Source: Microbacterium sp. cf332 (lineage in GTDB: Bacteria; Actinomycetota; Actinomycetes; Actinomycetales; Microbacteriaceae). From it: a stretch of DNA of 64,000 nucleotides. Shown here one piece after another: positions 1 to 8,462 of the stretch (positions are counted from its first letter, which is position 1; each line of letters begins with the position of its first letter). The stretch lies in assembly GCF_900102175.1 (NCBI RefSeq), contig NZ_FNKN01000002.1, forward strand, positions 62,001 through 126,000, in the 5' to 3' direction. A model generated the notes under the pieces. It ran no database searches. It was not told the DNA's origin and saw only the letters and a program-made list of their open reading frames with translations. The position numbers and the translations under genes were made by a program.

Positions 1-206
1 AAGCCCGCGCGGTCGAGGTAGGACGGGTGTGCACCGACGGCGACACCCGCGGCAGCCGCATCCGCCACAGCCGCGCGCATCGACGACGCATCGCCGGCAT
101 GGCCGCCGCACGCGATCGACGCGCTCGTGACCACCGCGAACATCGCGGCGTCGTCGGCGGTCGGCACCCCCTCGACGGTCTCGCCCAGATCGGCGTTCAG
201 GTCCAT
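1..206 (-). CDS. pxpA: 5-oxoprolinase subunit A (PxpA, LamB/YcsF family), 5' part only
   Basis: The first 68 residues of a minus-strand gene that runs off the window start. The N-terminus MDLNADLGE is the hallmark of LamB/YcsF proteins, followed by the family-typical [12 protein letters not shown] (metal/substrate loop) and [10 protein letters not shown]. PxpA is the cytoplasmic subunit that works with PxpB and PxpC in ATP-dependent cleavage of 5-oxoproline to glutamate. The start is the ATG at 206, which gives the expected family N-terminus; no clear Shine-Dalgarno is visible. The rest of the gene and any pxpB/pxpC lie outside the window. A 5-oxoproline-recycling gene beside a peptide transporter is a plausible context, but the link is inference. 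Confidence 0.93.
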   Translation of the reverse strand, partial: MDLNADLGETVEGVPTADDAAMFAVVTSASIACGGHAGDASSMRAAVADAAAAGVAVGAHPSYLDRAG

Positions 207-700
207 GGACCCACGCTAGCCGCGCCGCCCGCGTCGCGCCGCGCGGGTCCCGGGGTCGGCTTCGCCGCGCCGCGCCGGAGCCCGCGCCGCGTCGCGCCGG
301 AGCCCGCGCCGCGCCGGTCCCGCGATCGGCTTCACCGTGCCGCGCACAGGCTGATCGACCCGCGGAGCCCGCCGACGGCGAGCCAGACGCGCCCGAACCT
401 GCGGACGGCACGCCGAGCGGCACCTCCCCGGGCCCGCCCGGCGCCGCAGCCCGGACCGCGCCCGGCGCAGCAGCGGCGCGGCCGTGCCGTGGTCACTCCG
501 TGCCGTCGACAGGCTCAGCCGCCCCCTCGGGGCCACGGACCGCGCTCCCGCCGCCCGCGAGCCTGCGCACGGCACGGGAAGGTGCCGTGCGGGCCGCGGC
601 GCGGGGCGGACGACCGCCGACACCGCGGTCCGGGTTACGTCGATGTAACGGGTCGCGCCGACACCGTGCGCTCGCGGCCGCGGGCGGGCAGGATGGGCCA
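207..700. other. 494-bp intergenic region with degenerate GC-rich direct repeats
   Basis: Divergent spacer between pxpA and the peptide ABC ATPase gene. Open frames here are long only because of extreme GC content and have no recognisable protein character. Two 30-bp blocks starting GGTCCCG at 245 and 316 are near-identical (period 71 bp), and GCGCCGGAGCCCGCGCCGC occurs at 272 and 295, so the left half is a decayed tandem duplication. The only regulatory-looking element is the palindrome at 634-649. No RNA gene was recognised. Confidence 0.6.
634..649. promoter_or_regulatory. Near-palindromic operator upstream of the ABC ATPase gene
   Basis: GTTACGTCGATGTAAC is a 16-bp inverted repeat with one mismatched pair, 51 bp before the ATG at 701. 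Twelve of its bases (TTACGTCGATGT) recur with one change (TTACATCGATGT) at 6305-6316, upstream of the binding-protein operon of the same transporter. This suggests a shared repressor; a central CG is common in LacI-family operators, but the regulator is not identified. Confidence 0.5.
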
Positions 701-2428
701 ATGGCAGACTCCTCCACTCCCCTGCTGCGGGTGAGCGACATGGCCGTCGACTTCCGCACGCTCGAGGGCCCCGTCCACGCGGTCGAGGGCGTCGACCTCG
801 AGATCTCCGCCGGCGAGACGGTCGCGATCGTCGGCGAATCCGGGTCCGGCAAGTCGACGACGGCGATGGCCGTCATCGGGCTCCTGCCCGGCAACGGACG
901 CGTCGTGCGCGGCAGCATCCGCCTCGACGGCCAGGAGCTCGTCGGCGCCCCCGAGAGCACGCTACGACGCATCCGCGGCGGCGCGATCGGCCTCGTGCCG
1001 CAGGACCCCATGTCGAACCTCAACCCGGTCTCGAAGATCGGCACGCAGGTCGCCGAGACCCTGCTGGCGCACGGCCTGGCGACGCCGAAGGACGTCGACG
1101 CGAAGGTCGTCGAGACGCTCGCGGCCGCCGGCCTGCCCGACGCCGCGGAGCGCGCCAAGCAGTATCCGCACGAGTTCTCCGGAGGGATGCGGCAGCGCGC
1201 CCTCATCGCGATCGGACTGGCCTGCAACCCGCGGCTGCTCATCGCCGACGAGCCGACGAGCGCCCTCGACGTGACGGTGCAGAAGACGATCCTCGATCAA
1301 CTCGACCGGATGACGGGAGAGCTGGGAACATCGGTCCTGCTCATCACCCACGACCTCGGTCTCGCCGCCGAGCGCGCGGCGCGGGTCGTGGTCATGCACC
1401 GCGGCCGCATCGTCGAGCAGGGGCCGGCCCGTCAGATCCTCGAGGACCCCCAGCAGCCGTACACCCAGGCGCTCGTGAAGGCGGCTCCGTCGGTCGCGGC
1501 GGTGCGGCTTCGCCCCGAGGCCTACCGTTCGACGCCCGCGACGCACGCGACGCCCGCCACGCCCGCGGCAGCCACGCCCGCGGCATCCGTCGTCCCGATC
1601 GTCGAACCCGCGACTCCGGGAGGCCGCGAGGCCGCCCGCCGCGAGAACATCGTCGAGATCGAGAACCTCACGAAGCTCTACAAGATCCGCGGACGCAAGG
1701 ACGACTTCGCCGCTGTCAGCGATGTTTCGCTCACCATCCCGCGCGGCGAGACCGTCGCGATCGTGGGTGAGTCCGGGTCGGGCAAGACGACGACCGCGCG
1801 GATGCTGCTGAAGGTGATCGAGCCGACGTCGGGCTCGATCCGGTACGAGGGGCAGGACGTCGCGGCCCTGAAGGGCGCACAGCTGAGGGAGTTCCGTCAG
1901 AAGGTGCAGCCGATCTTCCAGGACCCGTACTCGTCGCTCAACCCGATGTTCACGATCGAGCGGATCATCGCCGAGCCCCTCGAGTTCTACCGCCGCGGCT
2001 CGTCGAAGGACCGCGCCGCCCGCGTGCGGACTCTGCTCGACGACGTCGCCCTGCCGCAGACGATGCTGCGGCGGTATCCCTCCGAGCTGTCGGGCGGTCA
2101 ACGCCAGCGCGTCGCGATCGCTCGCGCCCTCGCCCTCAATCCCGACCTGATCGTGTGCGACGAGCCGGTGTCGGCGCTGGATGTGCTCGTGCAGGACCAG
2201 ATCCTCACGCTGCTGCGCGACCTGCAGACCGAGTACGGGCTGAGCTACCTCTTCATCTCGCACGACCTCGCAGTCGTGCGACTCATCTCGGACTACGTCT
2301 GCGTGATGAAGAACGGCGAGCTCGTCGAGGCGGCGTCGAGCGAGGAGATCTTCACCAACCCGCGCGATCCGTACACGCGCCGGCTGCTGTCGTCGATCCC
2401 CGGCAACGAGCTCGACATCGCCTCCTGA
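701..2428 (+). CDS. Peptide/nickel-type ABC transporter, fused double ATP-binding protein
   Basis: 575-residue cytoplasmic protein carrying two complete ABC ATPase domains, equivalent to a DppD-DppF fusion. Domain 1 has Walker A GESGSGKS (about residues 45-52), signature SGGMRQR and Walker B LLIADEP. Domain 2 has GESGSGKT, SGGQRQR and LIVCDEP. An Ala/Pro/Thr-rich linker made of repeated ATPA units separates them. Each half ends in the oligopeptide-transporter C-terminal type sequence (QPYTQALVKAAP, DPYTRRLLSSIP). The ATG at 701 begins just before the first domain; the frame is open further upstream, but that part has no domain content. It most likely energises the two permeases encoded convergently at 2498-4452. 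CAGGAT lies 6 nt before the ATG, so a leaderless transcript is possible. Confidence 0.95.
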   Translation: MADSSTPLLRVSDMAVDFRTLEGPVHAVEGVDLEISAGETVAIVGESGSGKSTTAMAVIGLLPGNGRVVRGSIRLDGQELVGAPESTLRRIRGGAIGLVPQDPMSNLNPVSKIGTQVAETLLAHGLATPKDVDAKVVETLAAAGLPDAAERAKQYPHEFSGGMRQRALIAIGLACNPRLLIADEPTSALDVTVQKTILDQLDRMTGELGTSVLLITHDLGLAAERAARVVVMHRGRIVEQGPARQILEDPQQPYTQALVKAAPSVAAVRLRPEAYRSTPATHATPATPAAATPAASVVPIVEPATPGGREAARRENIVEIENLTKLYKIRGRKDDFAAVSDVSLTIPRGETVAIVGESGSGKTTTARMLLKVIEPTSGSIRYEGQDVAALKGAQLREFRQKVQPIFQDPYSSLNPMFTIERIIAEPLEFYRRGSSKDRAARVRTLLDDVALPQTMLRRYPSELSGGQRQRVAIARALALNPDLIVCDEPVSALDVLVQDQILTLLRDLQTEYGLSYLFISHDLAVVRLISDYVCVMKNGELVEAASSEEIFTNPRDPYTRRLLSSIPGNELDIAS

Positions 2429-2461
2429 TCGGCCCACGCCGCCCGGCGGTGCGGGTGACCC

Positions 2462-2514
2462 GGCGCGGGTCACCGGGCGCGGGTCAGCGGGCGCGGGTCA
2501 GCGGGCGCGGGTGC
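2462..2514. repeat. 14-bp tandem repeat at the 3' end of the permease gene
   Basis: About three copies of a 14-bp unit (consensus GGCGCGGGTCAGCG) plus a degenerate fourth. The array spans the convergent junction and supplies the permease stop codon (TGA read on the minus strand) and further in-register stops behind it. It probably arose by slippage. Confidence 0.75.
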
Positions 2515-3451
2515 GGGGGTCCATGGCTTCGCGGAGGGCCTCGCCGAGCAGCGTGAAGCCGAGCGCGGTGATCATGATGCACAAGCCGGGGAGGAACGCG
2601 AGCCACGGCGCGATCGCCAGCTCGTTCTGGGCGTAGGTGAGCATGCGGCCCCACTCGGCGGTGGCCGCTCCCCCACCGCCGAGCCCGAGGAACGACAGCG
2701 CGGCCGCGTCGATGACGGCGGTCGCGAGGGTCAGCGTCCCCTGGACGATGACGGGGCCGAGGCTGTTGGGCAGGACGTGGCTCATCGTGATCCGGCCGCG
2801 CCCGAGACCGAGCGTCTGCGCCGACAGGATGTAGTCGGCGCTGCGCTGCTGCAGCATCGACGCACGCAGCAGGCGAGCGAAGATCGGCACCTGCGAGGCT
2901 CCGATCGCGATCATGATCGCGAGCTGCGACTGCCCGAGCAGCGCCGCGATCGACACCGCGAGCAGCAGGTTCGGGACGGAGAGCAGGATGTCGACGAAGC
3001 GCATGACGACCGTGTCGACCCACCCCCCGAACATCCCGGCGATCAGCCCCAGCAGCATGCCGCCCGCGAGGCCGAAGGCCGTCGAGATGATGCCGATCAG
3101 CAGCGAGGCGCGCGCTCCCCAGATGAGCTTCGAGAGCACGTCGCCGCCGAAACGGTCGAGGCCCAGCGGGTAGCCGGCGATCTCGCCGGGACCGGGGATG
3201 TTGGTGGGCGTGACCTCGCGAGCACCGGGGAGCGCCGTCTCGGGGTACGGCGCGAGCCACGGGGCGAGGACGGCCACGAGCAGGAACAGCAGCACGATCG
3301 CGGCGCCGATCCAGGCGACCGGGTTGCGACGCAGCCGTGCGAAGACGTCGTGCCAGAAGCCGCCGCCCGTGCGGACCTCGAGCACCTCGTGCTCGGCCGC
3401 GGCGGTGGCGGGCCCGCCACCGGGGGCGGGAGGGAGCGCGTTGGTGCTCAT
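2498..3451 (-). CDS. Peptide/nickel ABC transporter permease (DppC-like)
   Basis: 317-residue inner-membrane permease. A cytoplasmic N-terminal tail of about 45 residues precedes the first membrane segment (AAIVLLFLLVAVLAPWLAPY), followed by the DppC-type GLDRFGGDVLSKLIWGAR stretch and five further hydrophobic segments. The EAA loop that docks on the ATPase is seen as SAQTLGLGRGRITMSHVLPN. The start is the ATG at 3451, which overlaps the stop of the upstream permease gene (ATGA), so the two are translationally coupled. It pairs with the DppB-like protein to form the channel. Alternative upstream starts would add sequence overlapping the upstream gene and are unlikely. Confidence 0.94.
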   Translation of the reverse strand: MSTNALPPAPGGGPATAAAEHEVLEVRTGGGFWHDVFARLRRNPVAWIGAAIVLLFLLVAVLAPWLAPYPETALPGAREVTPTNIPGPGEIAGYPLGLDRFGGDVLSKLIWGARASLLIGIISTAFGLAGGMLLGLIAGMFGGWVDTVVMRFVDILLSVPNLLLAVSIAALLGQSQLAIMIAIGASQVPIFARLLRASMLQQRSADYILSAQTLGLGRGRITMSHVLPNSLGPVIVQGTLTLATAVIDAAALSFLGLGGGGAATAEWGRMLTYAQNELAIAPWLAFLPGLCIMITALGFTLLGEALREAMDPRTRAR

Positions 3452-4452
3452 GACACCCTCACTCTCGGGTCGATCAGGCTGTACGACACATCGACGAGGA
3501 GGTTGATGAGCGCGTAGATGATGGCGATGAAGATGATGAACCCCTGCAGCACGGGGAAGTCGCGGGCGCTGATCGCACGCGCCAGGAACGAGCCGATGCC
3601 CGGGAAGGCGAAAACCGTCTCCGTGAGGATGGCGCCGGCGAGCAGCAGACCCACCTGCAGGCCGACCGTGGTTGCGACCGGCAGCATCGCGTTGCGCAGG
3701 ATGAAGCGGCTGCGGAGCGTGCGACGGGCGACGCCCTTGGCGCGTCCGGTGCGGACGTAGTCGGAGTTCTGCACCTCGAGCACCGAGGCGCGCGTGATGC
3801 GCACGATGATCGCGAGCGGGATCGTGCCGAGCGCGAGCGCCGGCAGGATCAGGTGCAGGACCGCATCCCACGCGGCGTCGAACTCGCCCGTGATCAGCCC
3901 GTCGAGGACGTAGAAGTTCGTGTAGTGCGTCGCGTCGATGCGGGGGTTCTGCCGACCGTCGGACGGCAGCCAGCCCAGCTGCACGGCGAAGACGTACTTG
4001 AGCATGAAGGCGAGGAAGAACACCGGCACCGTGACGCCCACGAGGCTCAGCACGACGGCGAGGTGGTCGCTGATGCGGCCGTGGTGGCGGGCGGCGAGGT
4101 ATCCGAGCGGGATGCCGACGCCGACGGCGAAGACGAGTGCCGCGACCGAGAGCTCGATGGTGGCGGGGAAGCGGCGGAGGAACTCCTCGACGACGGGGCG
4201 GCCCGTCTCGATCGACGATCCGAAGTCGCCCGTGAGCAGGCGCCCCATGTAGGTGGCGTACTGCTCGAGGATGGGGCGGTTGAAGCCGTAGAGCTCGTTG
4301 ATGCGCGCGATGGCATCGGGGGTCGCCTTCTCGCCGAGGAGGGCGACGGCGGGGCCGCCCGGCAGGGCGCGGACCCAGAGGAAGAGGAGGATGCTGAGCC
4401 CGAGGAGCGTCGGGATCAGCAGGAGCAGCCGGTGGCCGATGGTTCGCAGCAA
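3448..4452 (-). CDS. Peptide/nickel ABC transporter permease (DppB-like)
   Basis: 334-residue inner-membrane permease of the DppB/OppB type. The N-terminus MLRTIGHRLLLLIPTLLGLSILLFLW is the usual first membrane segment, followed by LPGGPAVALLGEKA and the periplasmic loop before four to five further segments. The EAA motif is RTGRAKGVARRTLRSRFILRN, and the C-terminus LLVDVSYSLIDPRVRVS is typical. It is the second gene of the minus-strand operon, 84 bp after the binding-protein gene and overlapping the DppC-like gene by 4 bp. The substrate is probably peptides or a similar small solute. Confidence 0.95.
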   Translation of the reverse strand: MLRTIGHRLLLLIPTLLGLSILLFLWVRALPGGPAVALLGEKATPDAIARINELYGFNRPILEQYATYMGRLLTGDFGSSIETGRPVVEEFLRRFPATIELSVAALVFAVGVGIPLGYLAARHHGRISDHLAVVLSLVGVTVPVFFLAFMLKYVFAVQLGWLPSDGRQNPRIDATHYTNFYVLDGLITGEFDAAWDAVLHLILPALALGTIPLAIIVRITRASVLEVQNSDYVRTGRAKGVARRTLRSRFILRNAMLPVATTVGLQVGLLLAGAILTETVFAFPGIGSFLARAISARDFPVLQGFIIFIAIIYALINLLVDVSYSLIDPRVRVS

Positions 4453-4536
4453 CGCGGAATCTTTCGGTCGAGAGGGGTGCGGGGCGGGCTCGCGCCCGGG
4501 GCGGCGGCCCGCCCCGCGGGAATCAGCGGGTCGTCG

Positions 4537-6210
4537 TCACTCGGTCAGGACGATGTCCGTGAACACCTCGTCGTTGACCGGGCTGGCCGGGTAGCTCTCG
4601 ACGCGCGGGTCGAACGCGAGCGTCGGGGCCGGGTGGGCCAGCGGGACGCCGGGGATGAACTCCGCGACCTGCTCGTTGATCTGCTCGTAGAGCGCGGTCT
4701 GCTCCTCGAGGTTCGGCACGCCGCGCGCGGCGTTCAGCGCCGCGAACAGCTCGGGGTTGTCGAAGCCCCACTCGGCGGACTGCGCCCCGAAGAAGACGCC
4801 CACGAAGTTGTCGGTGTCGTTGTAGTCGCCCGTCCAGCCCAGCAGGTGGATGCCGTGGTCGGCGGTGCCGGTGATCTTGTCGAGGTAGTCGGGGCTCCAG
4901 GCATCCGTCTGGGCCGTCAGCTGCACACCGACCTCGGTCAGCTGCGTCGAGATGACGGTCGCGATCTGCTCGGGGTCCGGCATGTAGGGGCGCGAGACGT
5001 TGACCGGGTAGTTGAAGGTCAGCGTCAGCGGGTTGGCCTCGGTGTACCCGGCTTCGGCGAGCAGCGCCTTGGCCTGCTCGGGGTCGTAGTCGTAGGTGGT
5101 GACGTCGGGGTTGTAGCCGTTGACGGTGTCGGGCATGAACTGCGTCGCGACCTCGGTGCCCTCGGGGAGCACCTGCGAGATCAGCGCCTCCTTGTCGATC
5201 GCGTACGACAGCGCCTGACGTACGCGGATGTCCTGCAGCTCGGGCTGGGCCTGGTTGAAGGCGAGGTAGAGGATCGTGAACGGCGGACGCGAGACCATCG
5301 TGAAGCCGGCGTCCTCGAGGGCGGCCGTGTCGGCGGGCCCCACCAGGTCGTACCCGTCGATCGAGCCGGCCTCGAGAGCCTGACGGCGTGCCGTCGGGTC
5401 GTCGATGACGCGGAAGATGATCTTGTTCACCTGGCCGGCATCGCCCCAGTAGTCGTCGTAAGCCGAGAGCGTGAGCTCCTCGCCCGGCGACCACTCGTCG
5501 AACTTGTAGGGGCCGGTGCCCGTCGGGTGGCCGGCGCCGTACTCCGACAGCGACGGCGATTCCTCGGTGCCGCCGATCTCATCGGCGCCGTACTCCTCGA
5601 GCGCCGTGGGGCTCTGCATCGCGAAGGACGGCAGCGACAGGGCCGGGATGAAGCCGGCGAACGGCTGCTTCAGCTGCACGGTCGCCTCAAGGTCGGAGTC
5701 GGCGGTGCACGAGTCGAAGACGGCGGTGTCGGGGGACTCCACGTACCCGCGGAAGAGCTTGCCGTAGTAGTACGACAGCGCCTCGCTCGCGGCGAGACCG
5801 GTCCAGTTGTACCAGCGGTCGAAGTTGGCGCACACCGCTTCGGCGTTGAAGGGGGTGCCGTCGTGGAAGGTCACGCCCTCCTTCAGCTGGAAGGTGTGGG
5901 TCAGTCCGTCGTCGGAGGACTCCCAGCTCTCGGCGAGCAGAGGGGCGGGGTCGGCCGTGCCGGGCTCGGTGCCGACGAGGCCCTCGAAGATCTGGCGCGA
6001 GACGCGGAAGGTCTCGCCATCCTGCGCGAAGGCGGGGTCGAGGTTGGCCGGGTCGGCGGAGGCCGCGAAGACGAAGGTGCCGTCGACGTCGGTCGTGGCA
6101 TCCGACTCGCCGCCACCTCCGCGCTGGCTGGTGCACGCCGAGAGCGCGAGGGCGCCGATGGCGACCGCCGCGAGTCCCGCGAGCGCGCGCTTGCGAGGAG
6201 TGGAGAGCAT
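4537..6210 (-). CDS. Peptide ABC transporter substrate-binding lipoprotein
   Basis: 557-residue family-5 extracellular solute-binding protein (DppA/OppA type). A lipoprotein signal peptide ends in LALSAC with Cys26 as the acylation site, followed by a Gly/Ser-rich tether. The mature part contains family stretches such as LAESWESSDDGLTHTFQLKE, VTFHDGTPFNAEAV, GTGPYKFDEWSPGE and VRQALSYAIDKEA. The start at 6210 is chosen because AAAGGGA lies 8-9 nt upstream and the signal peptide begins there; an ATG 36 bp further upstream is in frame but would spoil the signal peptide. First gene of the operon running to 2498; the matching ATPase is encoded convergently. Expected to sit outside the membrane as a lipoprotein. 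Confidence 0.95.
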   Translation of the reverse strand: MLSTPRKRALAGLAAVAIGALALSACTSQRGGGGESDATTDVDGTFVFAASADPANLDPAFAQDGETFRVSRQIFEGLVGTEPGTADPAPLLAESWESSDDGLTHTFQLKEGVTFHDGTPFNAEAVCANFDRWYNWTGLAASEALSYYYGKLFRGYVESPDTAVFDSCTADSDLEATVQLKQPFAGFIPALSLPSFAMQSPTALEEYGADEIGGTEESPSLSEYGAGHPTGTGPYKFDEWSPGEELTLSAYDDYWGDAGQVNKIIFRVIDDPTARRQALEAGSIDGYDLVGPADTAALEDAGFTMVSRPPFTILYLAFNQAQPELQDIRVRQALSYAIDKEALISQVLPEGTEVATQFMPDTVNGYNPDVTTYDYDPEQAKALLAEAGYTEANPLTLTFNYPVNVSRPYMPDPEQIATVISTQLTEVGVQLTAQTDAWSPDYLDKITGTADHGIHLLGWTGDYNDTDNFVGVFFGAQSAEWGFDNPELFAALNAARGVPNLEEQTALYEQINEQVAEFIPGVPLAHPAPTLAFDPRVESYPASPVNDEVFTDIVLTE

Positions 6211-6304
6211 GGGGGTGTCCCTTTCTGAGGTCCGGAGCGGGCCCACCGCGGCGCGCTCCGAGGTAATTGGGTCCGAACCTATACGGGCCCGGGGGTCGAA
6301 GTCA

Positions 6305-6316
6305 TTACATCGATGT
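6305..6316. promoter_or_regulatory. Operator-like site upstream of the peptide-binding protein operon
   Basis: TTACATCGATGT, containing the perfect palindrome ACATCGATGT, lies 95 bp before the start of the binding-protein gene. It differs by one base from the site at 635-646 upstream of the ATPase gene. On the minus strand a weak promoter can be read just downstream (ATGACT, 16 nt, TATAGG), which would place the site at the -35 region. Repression of both transcription units by one protein is inferred. Confidence 0.5.
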
Positions 6317-6373
6317 CTCGATCGTGTTTCGACTGCGCGGAGCGGCCTGCCCGGGTGCCGCTAGCGTTGAGGG

Positions 6374-7237
6374 ATGGCACGAGCGCGCGTCGAGGAGTCC
6401 GGTCCGCAGGCACGCCTGTCGGACGGCACGATCGCCCGCATCGTCGCCTCGTCGTTCACCTCGGGCTTCGAACTCGACGTCGACGGGACGCCGCAGTCGC
6501 ACGTCGATCTCGACGACCCGACGCACCTGCACTTCGAGTACATCGCGCGCATGGCCGCCGTGATCGACCGGCTGCGGATGCCGGGACAGCCGCTCACCGC
6601 CGTGCATCTGGGAGCCGGGGCGCTCACGCTCCCGCGGTACATCGCGCACACCCGTCCGGGCTCGCGCCAGCAGGTGATCGAGCTCGAGCAGCCCCTCGTC
6701 GACCTCGTGCGGGAGGCCCTTCCGCTCCCCCGCGATGCGCAGGTGCGCGTGCGCATCGGCGACGCGCGCGCCGTGGCCGAGAAGCTGCCGCCGGGACTCA
6801 CCGGCGCGGCCGATCTGGTGGTGTCCGACGTGTTCGCGGGAGCGCAGACCCCCGCGCACCTGACCACCGTGGAGTACTACCGCTCGCTCGCGCGACTGCT
6901 CGCCCCCGGCGGCGTGCTGCTGGTCAACGTCGCCGACGGCGCGGGCCTCGCGTTCGCCCGCCGCCAGGTCGCCACGGTGCGCGAGGTGCTTCCCGAGGTC
7001 CTGCTCCTCGCCGAGGTGCAGCTGCTGAAGGGCCGCCGGTTCGGCAACATCGTGATCGCCGCATCCGCCTCGCCGTTGCCTTCGGAGTGGCTGCCGCGGC
7101 TGATGGCAGCCGGGCCGTTCCCCGCGAAGGTCGCGCAGGGGACCGAGATCGACGAGTTCGCGCGCGGGGCGCGGGTCGCGACCGACGGCGATGCGACGCC
7201 GTCGCCCAAGCCCTCGGCATCCGTCTTCGAGCGCTGA
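6374..7237 (+). CDS. Spermidine synthase-like SAM/aminopropyl transferase-fold protein
   Basis: 287-residue protein with a class I methyltransferase-type Rossmann fold: VHLGAGALTLPRY (glycine-rich cofactor loop), QVIELEQPLVDL (acidic residue at the end of beta-2), RIGDAR and DLVVSDVFAG. This order matches spermidine synthase-like proteins of Actinobacteria, many of which have no proven polyamine role. The N-terminus ARIVASSFTSGFELDVDG matches the family's short beta-strand region. TAGCGT stands 6 nt before the ATG and there is no Shine-Dalgarno, so the mRNA is probably leaderless. Enzymatic product unknown; it could be a methyltransferase. Confidence 0.8.
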   Translation: MARARVEESGPQARLSDGTIARIVASSFTSGFELDVDGTPQSHVDLDDPTHLHFEYIARMAAVIDRLRMPGQPLTAVHLGAGALTLPRYIAHTRPGSRQQVIELEQPLVDLVREALPLPRDAQVRVRIGDARAVAEKLPPGLTGAADLVVSDVFAGAQTPAHLTTVEYYRSLARLLAPGGVLLVNVADGAGLAFARRQVATVREVLPEVLLLAEVQLLKGRRFGNIVIAASASPLPSEWLPRLMAAGPFPAKVAQGTEIDEFARGARVATDGDATPSPKPSASVFER

Positions 7238-7316
7238 CCGGCGCGGCGGGCGGTCGCATCGCGCGCTTTCGGTGAGACTGGGATCCACCGTTCTCGAATC
7301 GCGGAGGGGGACGACG

Positions 7317-7844
7317 GTGGGCTACATCCTCGGGTACGACCCGGACACGCTGCGGGAGATCGTCGACCCGGACCAGTGCGCAGAGCGCCTCGCCGAGATC
7401 GGCGAGCAGCGCAGCCTGCCCGCGCTGCTCGAGCGTGTCTGGCTGCTGAAGGTCCTCGACCGCCTCGACGAGGCCCTCGTGGTGGCGGAGCAGGCGGTGC
7501 GCGTCGCGCGTATGGCCGGCACCCGCAAGGACCTGCTCCGTGCGCGCGTGCTGCACGCGACGATCCTGCAGAACCGCGGCGCCTACGCGGCCGCCATCCA
7601 GGAGCTCACCACGTGCGCGGAAGAGGCCGAGGGCCAGAACTGGCCGTTGCTCGCCGCCTTCGCGTACCAGCACCGCGGCAAGGTCTCGTACGACGCCGAG
7701 GAGTACGCCGACGCGCGCACCGACTTCAAGCGCGCCCTGTTCCTGCGGCAGGAGGGCGGCGCGCCCGAGGACCAGCTCGAGTCCACCCTGCTCGCCGTCG
7801 ACGCCGCCGAGCGACGTCGTTCGCGCTCGAGCGTGGCGAGCTGA
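7317..7844 (+). CDS. Tetratricopeptide-repeat protein, function unknown
   Basis: 175-residue soluble protein made almost entirely of helix pairs of TPR type, for example LDEALVVAEQAVRVARMAG, AAIQELTTCAEEAE and YADARTDFKRALFLRQ. The GTG at 7317 follows GGAGGGGG by about 6 nt, which decides the start; the frame is open further upstream through the end of the preceding gene, but that part is not TPR-like. TPR arrays are protein-protein scaffolds, so the role cannot be inferred. It lies 40 bp before the SprT-like gene in the same direction. Confidence 0.75.
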   Translation: MGYILGYDPDTLREIVDPDQCAERLAEIGEQRSLPALLERVWLLKVLDRLDEALVVAEQAVRVARMAGTRKDLLRARVLHATILQNRGAYAAAIQELTTCAEEAEGQNWPLLAAFAYQHRGKVSYDAEEYADARTDFKRALFLRQEGGAPEDQLESTLLAVDAAERRRSRSSVAS

Positions 7845-7884
7845 ACACCGTCCGCTGTCGCACCTCGCACGTAGCGTCGACCGT

Positions 7885-8373
7885 ATGAGCGATCTCGATC
7901 GGGTCCGGGTCTGGGCCGAGGCGCTGATCGGAGCGCACCTCGACGACTCGTGGTCGTTCCGCTTCGACAACGCCAAGCGCCGCGCGGGCCAGTGCGACTA
8001 CACGCGCCGGTGCATCAGCGTCTCGCGCTATCTCGCCGCACGGTTCGACGACGACGAGAACCACCAGACCCTCCTGCACGAGGTCGCCCACGCCATGGCG
8101 GGGCCGGCCGCGGGCCACGGCCGCGACTGGCTGCGGACCGCGCGCGAGCTCGGATACGTCGGCGGCACGACCCATCGCGGCGAGACGGCCGTCGAGCTCG
8201 CGCCCTGGGTGGGACACTGCCCCGCCGGGCACGTCGCCTATCGGCACCGGCGCCCGACACGGGCGGCATCGTGCCGCGCGTGCGCTTCGTCATACGACGA
8301 GCGGTACCTCTTCCGGTGGGTGCGGCGCGAGATCTCGCCCGCCGACCGGCGCGCGGCCGCGACGCCCCGCTGA
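7885..8373 (+). CDS. SprT-like zinc metalloprotease domain protein
   Basis: 162-residue protein with the zinc-protease motif HEVAHAMAG (HExxH) about residues 69-73, preceded by the beta-strand and RCISVSRYLAARFDD typical of SprT-like families. A C-terminal zinc-ribbon-like stretch has Cys and His ligands spread over GHCPAGH and SCRACASSY. Cytosolic; the SprT family includes DNA-protein crosslink proteases in eukaryotes, but bacterial members are uncharacterised. TAGCGT is 7 nt before the ATG with no Shine-Dalgarno, so it is probably leaderless. A palindromic repeat starts 12 bp after its stop. Confidence 0.83.
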   Translation: MSDLDRVRVWAEALIGAHLDDSWSFRFDNAKRRAGQCDYTRRCISVSRYLAARFDDDENHQTLLHEVAHAMAGPAAGHGRDWLRTARELGYVGGTTHRGETAVELAPWVGHCPAGHVAYRHRRPTRAASCRACASSYDERYLFRWVRREISPADRRAAATPR

Positions 8374-8384
8374 GGGGTTGCTCG

Positions 8385-8458
8385 AACTCCTCATCTCCGG
8401 TCGCCGAGTCGTCGGATCCGGTGGCTGAGGGCTCGTTCGGAGCGGTTCTTGAGGAGTT
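8385..8458. repeat. Family-B palindromic repeat (copy 1)
   Basis: A 74-bp element bounded by AACTCCTCA (8385-8393) and its exact inverse TGAGGAGTT (8450-8458), filling the gap between the convergent SprT-like and ComB-like genes. A second element with the same ends and nearly the same length (73 bp) lies at 25001-25073. Inner sequences are less conserved (a CCG follows each terminus within a few bases). It could act as a bidirectional terminator hairpin, although there is no T-tract. Confidence 0.6.
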
Positions 8459-8462
8459 GGGG

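Noticed and set aside
207..700. Long open frames on both strands in the pxpA-ABC spacer
   Set aside because: They arise from GC-rich low-complexity repeats, consist mainly of Arg, Pro and Ala, have no ribosome sites or domains, and overlap one another in several frames.
3853..6228. A 791-codon open frame opposite the peptide-binding protein and permease genes
   Set aside because: It is the antisense shadow of well-supported genes; the translation is Arg/Glu/Val-biased low complexity with no family features.
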